Shown here: positions 6,801 through 10,202 of the stretch, one piece after another
How the letters are laid out: each line of letters opens with the position of its first letter
Position numbering within the stretch: the first letter of the stretch is position 1
Assembly: GCA_016198605.1 (NCBI GenBank)
Contig: JACQIG010000048.1
Span: 1-10,202, forward strand
DNA length: 10,202 nt
DNA from: Candidatus Aenigmatarchaeota archaeon
Lineage (GTDB): Archaea; Aenigmatarchaeota; Aenigmatarchaeia; QMZP01
Direction: 5' to 3'
Notes under the pieces: model-generated
What the model was told of the DNA's origin: nothing
What the model saw: only the letters and a program-made list of their open reading frames with translations
Databases searched by the model: none
Position numbers and translations under genes: made by a program

Positions 6801-9601
6801 ACAGAAAAGCTGCTTCTGGTTACGTTGAAGCCCGGAGGTATGATAAGGTCAACAAGATAGACGCTTTCCCCTGCATCGCTTGAAGCTGACCTTTCGCTGA
6901 AATTTATGCTGACTGCCTGGCCGGAGACCACCGATGTTATATTGAAGAACGGATTCGGGCTGGCGCCATGGGCGTTGTTGGCCGCGCCTCCGCAGGTTCC
7001 TGTATTATCCGCTTTTGACACGCCCTGCTGGCTGCCTGTGACAGGGTCAATCCAGACGACATCAGTCAGGTAGCTCCCCCCCACGTTGATATCCTCCGGG
7101 CCGAACACCTCCGCCGTGGAGAGGAAGCAGGTTGATGTTGGTATATCCCTGTTGTTCCACGTGATGGTATCGGAATCGATGGAATTTGGTGATTGGCCCT
7201 CAACTATTGTGGCATTGAACAGGCCAGATTTTCCTGTAAGGAATGTGGTGATGTTAACAGTCAGGTTGTAGTCGCCGTAATTGCAAACCTGCAGCCTGAA
7301 GTGCTCTCCAGATGCGGCTCCGCCATCACAGGGCGTGACAAAGGCCGGCGCGGTGTATATTATTATTGGCTGTGATGTCCCATCACCTGAGTCCTGGAGC
7401 GTGAAATCCTCAGTATAGTTTATTTCACTGATGCCTGTCCCGTTGTGCCTGATTGTCACCCTTGCTGTGTATGTCTTCTGCGTGGCATTGTCAGGGACGT
7501 CAAAACTCCAGAAAAGGACGTTTTCATTGTAAGACGGCTGTACAGACGAATTCATCAGGGTGAATAGCCTGGTTTTGTTGTCAAGGAAGAACCAGCCTAA
7601 TTCAGTTGTCCCGTCAAGCAAGGTCACTGTAACGTTTCCGGATAGCTGCTGCGATGGGTTATAGTTGGCCACTGGAACGGCCATTGAGGCCCTGTGGCCT
7701 CTGACGACATAGCCGTCCTCTCCGGAAGGTGAGAATATTTTTATGTCCCTTATCAGGTTGACATCTGTGCAGTTTATCACCCTTATGTCTATTATGTTGG
7801 AGCTGTCAAGGAACCTCCCGGGAAATTGCTGGGAAGTATACTTCAGCTTGTATTTCTTTGTGGCTGCGGTGCTGCTTATGTTTACGCTGCGGTTCGCCAA
7901 ATAGCAGTGGTCAATCTGGCCGTTCTGGCAGTCAACATTATCGTTGCCAAGTTCGCTTGCAAGCGTGACATCGTTTGACTGGCCGTTCCAGTACTGGAAG
8001 CCTGCATAGGGAAGGCTCTGGTACACGGCCTCGTCCTCCGGCTTTATCTGGAGCCTCACCGTCTGCGATGTTGAATCAGAATCATGCGCCAGGTCATAGT
8101 GGGCTATTGACACGTTGTAAGTCTGGTTGCTGCACAGTGTCAGCTCGTCAGTCACGTTGCCGGTGCCGTTCCAGTACCATGCCCATTTGACATAGTAGAA
8201 GAACGCTGCATCAGCGGCTATTGTCCATGCCCTGCCTTCTGAAAAGGACTGGACGCTGTTGTAGTCTACCCTTCCTGGCCCAAGGAGATAGAGTGCAGGA
8301 GAAACCTGGGGCGGCGTAAACACATAGTTGACTGTGGTTGAATCCCCTTCTTGCAAATCGCCAAGATACCATGTTATCGTTTTTACTGACCCGTTATCAG
8401 CTACAATCCCATCAGTAGTGACATTGAACTCTGAAGGCACATATTCGGTAAACGTCGCGTCTGACGCGGCTGTATTGGCTGTGATGTTGATTGCTACCCT
8501 CGTGTCCTGGAGCTTTATTACAGTAGGCGCGTCCCTGATTATGTCAAACTCCACAAATGAGCGCGAATCAAAAGAGGTGCTATACTCAATTGGCGTGCCC
8601 TGGTCATATGCCACCGCATGTATGCCGTGCGTGCCCAGCTCTTTGACAGGATATTCAAGGGCGTATGTCCCGTCCAGGTTGTCCCCGATGCTTCCGCCAG
8701 CAGTGGAGAATATGGAAATTGCACTGGATGGGGCTTCTACTGATACGGAAAGATTTGCCCCCGCCACCGGGGAGCCGCCGGCATCAATCATGCCAACTAT
8801 CACGAGTGCGGTCTCGCCGGGCCTGTATATGCTCTTGTTGGTGTTGATGTTCAGCAGGCCAATGCTTATGTTTGCCTCAGCCACTGCATCCCCGGATGAA
8901 TCAAAGGACGATATTGCCATGATTTTATATATGCCGGGCCTGACCAGCCTGCCTGTTTCCATGCTGGCTATGCCAATGCTGCCTGTGCTTTCCACTTCAA
9001 GGCGCTTTTCCACGCCATCCGGCCCAGTTATGTAAGCGGCTGTCTGCGAAGGTTGTGCGCCGCCTATGGTTTCAATCCCCACTTCCAGGGGCTCACCAGG
9101 GGAATATGAGCCACGGCCAATGATTCTTATTCCCGGCTTTCCATCCACTGCTGCATCATTTTTCCCCTGCCGTATGCTGGTTCCGTCATGCAATCCTGCC
9201 TCGGAAGGGTTGAGGTATGCGTCACCATCGCCGGCAAAAACAGCCCTGACAACATCATCCTCGGATATCGCCTTATTTGTTTCCAGTTTTGCAATTCCGC
9301 TGTTGTCTGTGAAGCCCACGCCTGCCTGCTCACCGCGAAGGTAGAACTCTACTAGCGCGTTTTCCACAGGGCTTCCGTCGTCCCTAAGCAGGGAAGCCGT
9401 TATTATGCTTAACTCTCCAGAGTCTGCAGAAACCGCAAGCTTTGTGCCGGCAAAAACTGTTATGTCTTTCGTTTCCACCACTATGCGCTGGCTGGATTGG
9501 GCGACCACTATTGCGGATATGAATATGACTGCCAGCATTACGAATATGAATTCAGCAGGCCTTGCCTGGCTCTTCCTCCTGCCGGGCGGAAGGCTAGCCA
9601 T
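1..9601 (-). CDS. Giant secreted/surface multi-domain Ig-like repeat protein, C-terminus beyond window
   Basis: I read this frame codon by codon from the ATG at 9601 to the left edge and met no stop, so at least 3,200 residues are encoded and the gene continues. The product starts with a charged segment (RRKSQAR, residues 8-14) and a hydrophobic stretch (18-34). Ig-like and MG2-like domains follow (about 40-365), then a DUF11-like domain (369-448), a Trp/Tyr-rich part (449-624), CARDB/DUF11-like domains (625-1268), and six copies of a three-module unit (1269 to the edge). Composition is dominated by Asn, Thr and Ser with very many N-x-S/T sites, as in archaeal surface glycoproteins; no catalytic motif is seen. 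The start is supported by AGGTG four bases upstream and an 8-base overlap with the preceding gene. An S-layer-like, fibre or adhesin role is inferred from architecture. No family name can be given, and the C-terminal anchor or sorting signal is not visible. Confidence 0.93.
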   Translation of the reverse strand, partial: MASLPPGRRKSQARPAEFIFVMLAVIFISAIVVAQSSQRIVVETKDITVFAGTKLAVSADSGELSIITASLLRDDGSPVENALVEFYLRGEQAGVGFTDNSGIAKLETNKAISEDDVVRAVFAGDGDAYLNPSEAGLHDGTSIRQGKNDAAVDGKPGIRIIGRGSYSPGEPLEVGIETIGGAQPSQTAAYITGPDGVEKRLEVESTGSIGIASMETGRLVRPGIYKIMAISSFDSSGDAVAEANISIGLLNINTNKSIYRPGETALVIVGMIDAGGSPVAGANLSVSVEAPSSAISIFSTAGGSIGDNLDGTYALEYPVKELGTHGIHAVAYDQGTPIEYSTSFDSRSFVEFDIIRDAPTVIKLQDTRVAINITANTAASDATFTEYVPSEFNVTTDGIVADNGSVKTITWYLGDLQEGDSTTVNYVFTPPQVSPALYLLGPGRVDYNSVQSFSEGRAWTIAADAAFFYYVKWAWYWNGTGNVTDELTLCSNQTYNVSIAHYDLAHDSDSTSQTVRLQIKPEDEAVYQSLPYAGFQYWNGQSNDVTLASELGNDNVDCQNGQIDHCYLANRSVNISSTAATKKYKLKYTSQQFPGRFLDSSNIIDIRVINCTDVNLIRDIKIFSPSGEDGYVVRGHRASMAVPVANYNPSQQLSGNVTVTLLDGTTELGWFFLDNKTRLFTLMNSSVQPSYNENVLFWSFDVPDNATQKTYTARVTIRHNGTGISEINYTEDFTLQDSGDGTSQPIIIYTAPAFVTPCDGGAASGEHFRLQVCNYGDYNLTVNITTFLTGKSGLFNATIVEGQSPNSIDSDTITWNNRDIPTSTCFLSTAEVFGPEDINVGGSYLTDVVWIDPVTGSQQGVSKADNTGTCGGAANNAHGASPNPFFNITSVVSGQAVSINFSERSASSDAGESVYLVDLIIPPGFNVTRSSFSVAPEPGYPIGSFYEGYRVRWAFSPTPLTMTQTINGTTLISNISGNVGAIGNFTPGGKVFYQSLVGQSSVNKGQWWSKQRATVQVNGTWLKTTRKYFNETEGLWKEYDFPTALSCGTVNVSLEVFNKGNTNATRFNVTEIYPSGVVLQGFSPANTSGTSTLVLWDGGRNFNTTGRLNASFFNYTINLTPVLPVGKTDTFQANHTNGTYIFTDRQYAPFLACGAALTVADITGPSSANQSVNISLSTVITNNGPGTASNVTALINATSNFTMYNSTGQASNITYFGNIQNGSTAIANWTVNTSVACGSTYTFWIMVNSTENATSVVKSNQVQVLCPSKSISLDVPKANSTETGVAEGGWGFNFTFNITVDSDADANVTVSAWRSTDQSAWTLIGDNNFTISDSQKNFSFAWDPQSPDIGTWFYKFNATDGGGNTNTTATRTLTVSKENTTITYFTGHASIANRSGNQTSQLGFIIADKNGTNLSSFPLKFSITTNNVTYYSDSRYVAVTNGTGHALFSFNATCANEYSGAPRFQVGEQQWKINLNDSVTGIYNDNDTSAYLLRNLSVRGNMRINVTDPTGSSNFTQRDAIDTIGTAFDDCDLELGGVSVNYTYNYSNTLYNCTAITSPVTGLYRCSWDSAVGLAGFYNASMAVNLSDYYDNFTLKTRTGEPYLFFLSIFKSLINITTTPPTDGWGRRNWNFTAFGTSGNATPTFNVNFSMKTGAGSFTDCISGPLSSCTNITPTTCSGCTNQQFSFIRNFTSGQQGTWFLQFSLNDTSTSGTDTVIVEKDDVNISARAGNNSIINRSGGQTGLLSVLVYDTDAGSDISTPSVTVGFNITNNTMTFLKSGENTTNSSGVGELYFNPNCSFNVSTQYYVAHTSSDSNYKDNVSANFTVSINGDLAPGITNPTGQSFTVGDNVTVNVTVIGDCSESISSSALNITLTSVNDLTNFTCGNLTALGDGNYSCAWNSTAASTGFYNITVRAYNVSSYNNGSTSNASAFRLLAPNNTAPVYFGRFISPQVGGFGEMFNFTVEVRDLESDDLNVTFYLSPDNSTFTLIESKTCVSCGATTNVTFNYTAFQCANISQQYFRFNLSDGQLTNQTPSASFTVEKDDTTAYLVQGNASEVNRTGGSVLLVLRINDTDKGTNVSSGVNATIWVTFNTTAFNSGNFTTTNSSGHFNLSFDPTCAYEVGSQAWRGGASNDACYKDANSTNMTLTIIGTLNNTLRMPLGGQKFQNNENVTFLGDVTNDCSVFITGATVYFLSRHDSMANITTSVDIANGSYNGTLNATTLPGGYFNVTFNSTRTNYNNGNTTANNTFFHQISPNLTNATSNISSGPWGTTFQFTVNVTDDDDNVTIRLWDSPDNVTFTLRGTQTCSDCQNTTVTFTRTYSLCADIDETWYWKINATDSSNLSNQTSVSTINITRRDVNFVLQAGNNTNVSRVGSNTTTLTVRIRDALTGSDIGSGFDGAFFATVNGSNWARVTGATTDPNSDISTNFNPSCGSPRYYVGNQKWTSEFRDTGTNNCYFAANSSNFTLQIQSFMTANVTNPNGEAYQRGSSIAISGDAIDADSACEQITGATAIYKIIQGGTTNSCSPEPASDQNNGTYNCSWDSSSQSLGFWNITMNTTASFYNSTFITKTNALQLRERPQLTTNNVNVTTAGWGESITLNLTVKDPDSGDTVNVSLWRSFDSVSYTLVDWQTCTACTSETALNFYKQFACTDFTSGPLIYFKFNATDTFGLTNETTVKNWTTERDDVAVALAAGSGISINREGSPTGLFSVRIQDTDNGSFLAGGVNGTIWVTTNGVAFDDGNRSQTNSTGHINFNFDPTCSYSAGTQLWRGGSDNDACYKAVNLSPSQSFTVLGQLKTNLLQPAANSNFNVTNQILTNFTIQTDCSVDGNLTGVTNLVDHVHQAGLTFACSPVAESNAHYTCTLNSTGKPEGNYSINITSTQTSYNSNTTNYSFRYFLDNLAPTNFSAGSVSPGSGGWSRDYNYTIPVNDTENDTITCTLYVSTDNGATNRTIGSTNVIGGNGTCRINATDFQPSDIGTDNIFFFQINDSTSANAFNTSRFSGPDLTISNVTVTLTAGNASQINRSASSIPLIVRIFDTGNQSFDPGINVTFHITYNQSQFNITNLTQTNSTGHAAFNFNPNCSFTAATQFWLAGTTDANYNQTNTTTNFTMTVFGDLVLNVTNPFNIFEILRSGNISLNGSILSDCSAQETIADATVQFSSVQNTTSVVCSSTTNLGSGNYSCIQNTSSLLVR
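872..1849 (-). repeat. Composite unit 5 (A-B-C), residues 2585-2910, subtype gamma
   Basis: Module A covers 2585-2693 (AGWGESITLNL, DPDSGDTVNVSLW, TCTACT, FACTDF, IYFKFNATD, TERDDVA). Module B covers 2694-2801 (INREGSPTGLFSVRIQDTD, GVNGTIWVTT, TNSTGHINFNFDPTC, QLWRGG, NDACYK), with both Cys. Module C covers 2802-2910 (TDCSVDGN, FACSPVA, YTCTLNST, GNYSINI). This copy is closest to a consensus of the unit, and its B module is most like that of unit 3. Confidence 0.82.
1850..2830 (-). repeat. Composite unit 4 (A-B-C), residues 2258-2584, subtype alpha
   Basis: Module A covers 2258-2363 (GPWGTTFQFTV, TDDDDNVTIRLW, TCSDCQ, SLCADID, WYWKINATD, then ITRRDVN where most copies have EKDD or ERDD). Module B covers 2364-2476 (VSRVGSNTTTLTVRI, FNPSCGSPRYYVGNQKW, NNCYFA), with both Cys. 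Module C covers 2477-2584 (VTNPNG, ADSACEQITGA, NSCSPEP, YNCSWDS, GFWNITM). The SPRYYVGNQKW and CSWDS features place it with unit 1. Confidence 0.8.
2831..3778 (-). repeat. Composite unit 3 (A-B-C), residues 1942-2257, subtype gamma
   Basis: Module A covers 1942-2048 (GGFGEMFNFTV, DLESDDLNVTFYL, TCVSCG, FQCANIS, TVEKDD). Module B covers 2049-2154 (VNRTGGSV, NDTDKG, GVNATIWVTF, FDPTCAYEVGSQAWRGG, NDACYKD), with both Cys of the B pair. Module C covers 2155-2257 (NDCSVFITGATVYF, GGYFNVTF) and has lost the later two Cys, so its DC Cys is unpaired within the module. I count 29 N-x-S/T sequons in these 316 residues. B closely resembles that of unit 5. This is the shortest complete copy. Confidence 0.82.
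3779..4780 (-). repeat. Composite unit 2 (A-B-C), residues 1608-1941, subtype beta
   Basis: Module A covers 1608-1724 (DGWGRRNWNF, TCSGCTNQQFSF, TVIVEKDDVN) and carries extra Cys in DCISGPLSSC. It lacks the Asp-rich loop of other A modules. Module B covers 1725-1832 (INRSGGQTGLLSVLVYDTD, FNPNCSFNVSTQYY, DSNYKDN). One Cys of the usual B pair is replaced by NYK. Module C covers 1833-1941 (ITNPTGQSF, GDCSESIS, NFTCGN, GNYSCAWNST, GFYNITV). The FNPNCSF stretch pairs this copy with unit 6. Confidence 0.8.
4781..5797 (-). repeat. Composite unit 1 (A-B-C), residues 1269-1607, subtype alpha
   Basis: Module A covers 1269-1382 (GGWGFNFTF, DSDADANVTVSAW, WFYKFNATDG). It lacks the CxxC seen in copies 2-5. 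Module B covers 1383-1500 (ANRSGNQTSQL, TNGTGHALFSFNATC, GAPRFQVGEQQW). Its second Cys is missing, with GIYND where other copies have CYK or CYF. Module C covers 1501-1607 (DDCDLELGG, YNCTAI, YRCSWDS, AGFYNASM). The SPRY/APRF-VG-Q-W stretch of B and the CSWDS of C are shared best with unit 4. At 339 residues this is the longest copy. Confidence 0.8.
5798..8257 (-). other. Non-repetitive middle region: Trp/Tyr-rich segment and CARDB/DUF11-like domains
   Basis: Residues 449-624 form an aromatic-rich segment (FFYYVKWAWYWNGTG and FQYWNGQ) with Cys at LCSN, VDCQ and DHCY, resembling no family I can name. About 625-750 is a CARDB-like domain (PSGEDGYVVRGHRASMAVPV). About 752-880 has VTPCDGG, LQVCNYGDYNLTVNI and TSTCFL. 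About 885-1042 is DUF11-like (VYLVDLIIPPGFNVT) and ends in a Trp-rich part (KGQWWSKQ). About 1043-1153 is DUF11-like (SLEVFNKGNTNATRFNVTEI). About 1155-1265 is CARDB-like (STVITNNGPGTASNVTALI), ending just before the first composite unit. Sequon density rises along this region. The domains look like spacers that lengthen the fibre; no active site is visible. Confidence 0.5.
8258..8500 (-). other. DUF11-like domain of the giant protein
   Basis: Residues 369-448 run AINITANTAASDATFTEYVP, a turn with TTDG, then VKTITWYLGDLQEGDSTTV and a final strand. Order and spacing (unstable opening strand, E-Y-V-P, I-x-W-x-L-G-x-L, E-G-x-S-x-x-V) match the DUF11/conserved repeat domain found in archaeal and bacterial surface proteins. 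Such domains are structural spacers. Confidence 0.6.
8504..9484 (-). other. N-terminal Ig-like and MG2-like domains of the giant protein
   Basis: Residues about 40-366 look like three beta-sandwich domains. The first (about 40-130) has VENALVEFYL and then FTDNSGIAKLET (97-108), the alternating pattern of invasin-type or Big_1 Ig-like folds. The second (about 155-245) has GSYSPGEPLEVGI and RPGIYKIMAISSF. The third (about 246-345) begins INTNKSIYRPGETALVIVG, the YRPGE motif and strand order typical of macroglobulin MG2 domains, followed by DGTYALEYPV and GTHGIHAVAYD. This segment has no Cys and only N244 and N283 as sequons, so it differs sharply from the downstream repeats. It may be the membrane-proximal stalk base. 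Domain names are by motif resemblance only. Confidence 0.6.
9494..9601 (-). other. N-terminal signal/anchor of the giant protein, class III (pilin)-like
   Basis: Residues 1-36 comprise a basic n-region with RRKSQAR, then RPAEF and an uninterrupted hydrophobic core from F18 to A34, ending AQSS. The order basic residues, K-S-Q, Glu-Phe, hydrophobic helix recalls archaeal class III signal peptides (KGQxxxEF), which are cleaved by a prepilin peptidase before the helix and leave the helix on the mature protein. Here Glu is one position later than usual relative to the Gln. An ordinary Sec signal cleaved after the AQ is an equally good reading. Either way the N-terminus is inserted in or passes the membrane. 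Confidence 0.65.
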
Positions 9602-10097
9602 AAAGCACCTTTACCCTGACCGTATTTGGTCCCAGCGCAGTGGATGTGGAAGTAGAAACGACAATCTCGTTTGTGCACGAATCCCCGGACAAGAGCAATC
9701 CGCATTTCTTCTCGCTTTCACCAATGACCACTTCAATGCCCTCCGGTAGGGAAACAACAAACCTCACATTGCTCACATCTGCCGCGCCTGCATTGCGGAC
9801 AGACGCCGTTATGGTTGCCGTTCCGCCTCGCGTGAGGTTTTCAGGCGCGCTTATGTCTATGTCCAAGACAGGGTAATCTACCGGGTCGGCGTTTTTTATG
9901 AGAAACCCTTCCGGGTGCAGGGAGCTGTTCTCCGTGCCCTGGGCGAGTATCAGGACCGGCAGCACCAGGAGGAAGAATACAAGGGGCATCAGCCTTACCT
10001 GCCCGAGGGTTGATTTGGCCTTCCTGCTGGGATAGAAACGGCTATTGTTGTCTATGCATTGCTTAACGGTTAATCTACCTATATGAGTATAACGCAT
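9594..10097 (-). CDS. Small secreted protein with a single CARDB/DUF11-like beta-sandwich domain
   Basis: The product is 167 residues from the ATG at 10097. A basic segment (SRKAK) precedes a strong hydrophobic stretch (MPLVFFLLVLPVLILAQ), so it should be exported or membrane-anchored. After a linker comes one domain of about 95 residues that opens with PVLDIDISAPENLTRGG and contains ITASVRNAGAADVSNVRF, the pattern of CARDB, NEW3 and DUF11 Ig-like folds. Two Cys (KKCGLLLSGDSC) could form a disulfide. Sequons NSS and NLT are present. The protein ends right after the domain, with no second membrane segment. Its stop lies inside the start of the giant gene, so the two are probably one operon and translationally coupled. 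The start is uncertain: a TTG at 10100 is possible, and an ATG at 9989 has a better Shine-Dalgarno (AGGT at 9997-10000), but that start would remove all positive charge before the hydrophobic core. The first 15-20 codons use rarer codons (CGT, AGA, TTA), which also leaves the start open. Confidence 0.8.
   Translation of the reverse strand: MRYTHIGRLTVKQCIDNNSRFYPSRKAKSTLGQVRLMPLVFFLLVLPVLILAQGTENSSLHPEGFLIKNADPVDYPVLDIDISAPENLTRGGTATITASVRNAGAADVSNVRFVVSLPEGIEVVIGESEKKCGLLLSGDSCTNEIVVSTSTSTALGPNTVRVKVLYG
9606..9610 (-). promoter_or_regulatory. Shine-Dalgarno for the giant gene
   Basis: On the minus strand AGGTG stands four bases (CTTT) before the ATG at 9601. It matches the core of the archaeal anti-Shine-Dalgarno complement GGAGGTGA. 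It lies inside the last codons of the upstream gene, as expected for coupled translation, and it decides the start of the giant gene. Confidence 0.7.
9997..10000 (-). promoter_or_regulatory. Possible Shine-Dalgarno for an internal start of the small gene
   Basis: AGGT, in the context GCAGGTAA (six of eight positions matching GGAGGTGA), lies seven bases before the in-frame ATG at 9989. If used, it would give a 130-residue protein starting MPLVFF, whose signal sequence would lack a basic n-region. It may be fortuitous, because the bases also encode a plausible basic n-region. Confidence 0.3.
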
Positions 10098-10128
10098 CAA
10101 TATCTGTATGTTGGTTAAGTGTCGACCC

Positions 10129-10134
10129 TTATAA
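10129..10134 (-). promoter_or_regulatory. Candidate archaeal TATA box for the two-gene operon
   Basis: The minus strand reads GGAAATG followed by TTATAAGG. TTATAA resembles the archaeal box A, and the preceding purine/A-rich GGAAAT resembles a TFB recognition element. With the usual spacing of about 25 bases, transcription would begin near 10105, giving a leader of fewer than ten bases before the ATG at 10097, a nearly leaderless transcript. TTATAA is its own reverse complement, so the strand is set by the flanking purines and the gene position. No other promoter candidate is seen before the giant gene. Confidence 0.4.
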
Positions 10135-10202
10135 CATTTCCAGTGAAAACGTGTTTCGTGCAGGCCGCAGTTTGCCTCAGCGGACCCGAAAGGGCATTAA
10201 AA
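10135..10202. other. Upstream intergenic end of window, possible small hairpins
   Basis: No gene is recognised in these 68 bases. CCGC (10165-10168) can pair with GCGG (10180-10183) across an 11-base loop. CCC (10185-10187) and GGG (10192-10194) flank a GAAA tetraloop. These could be chance, the edge of a structured RNA, or part of the preceding gene's untranslated region; the window ends too soon to tell. Confidence 0.2.

Noticed and set aside
8328..9035. Plus-strand open frame of 235 codons
   Set aside because: It lies antisense to the well-supported Ig/MG2/DUF11-like part of the giant gene, has no ribosome binding site that I can see, and its product is an unstructured mix rich in Val, Ser, Met and Pro.
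10085..10202. Faint resemblance of the upstream stretch to archaeal 16S rRNA (CGGGTCC, then GCACGAAAC, then TTATAAGGG at about the right spacing)
   Set aside because: The most invariant bases between these words do not match, and the sequence runs straight into a plausible promoter and gene. I take it as chance.

Overview
The window is almost wholly one leftward (minus-strand) transcription unit from what looks like an archaeal genome. The archaeal reading rests on heavy use of AGG for Arg and ATA for Ile at roughly balanced GC, an archaeal-type TATA box upstream of the first gene, Shine-Dalgarno matches of the AGGTG type, and a secreted protein packed with N-glycosylation sequons. An uncultivated lineage with a giant surface protein (for example a DPANN-type archaeon) fits, but the sequence does not fix the lineage.

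Layout, read in the direction of transcription (right to left): about 100 bases of upstream sequence with a candidate promoter (10098-10202); a small secreted protein with one CARDB/DUF11-like domain (9594-10097); then, overlapping it by 8 bases, a giant secreted or surface-anchored protein. The giant gene starts at 9601 and stays open past the left edge, giving at least 3,200 codons with neither its stop nor its C-terminus in view. I found no sizeable gene-free stretch and no RNA gene, insertion sequence or CRISPR array.

The giant protein has two halves. Residues 1-1268 hold a hydrophobic N-terminal signal or anchor, Ig-like domains (including an MG2-like one with a YRPGE motif), a DUF11-like domain, a Trp/Tyr-rich segment and several CARDB/DUF11-like domains. 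From residue 1269 to the window edge there are six tandem copies of a composite unit of about 316-339 residues. Each unit has three successive beta-sandwich-like modules, called A, B and C here. The units are old and diverged but fall into apparent subtypes, in the order alpha-beta-gamma-alpha-gamma-beta. Sequons are extremely dense in this half and absent from the first 243 residues.

The likely biology is a large, glycosylated, disulfide-bearing fibre or cell-wall (S-layer-like or adhesin-like) protein, co-transcribed with a small exported domain protein of similar fold. The function is inferred from architecture only; no catalytic domain is visible.
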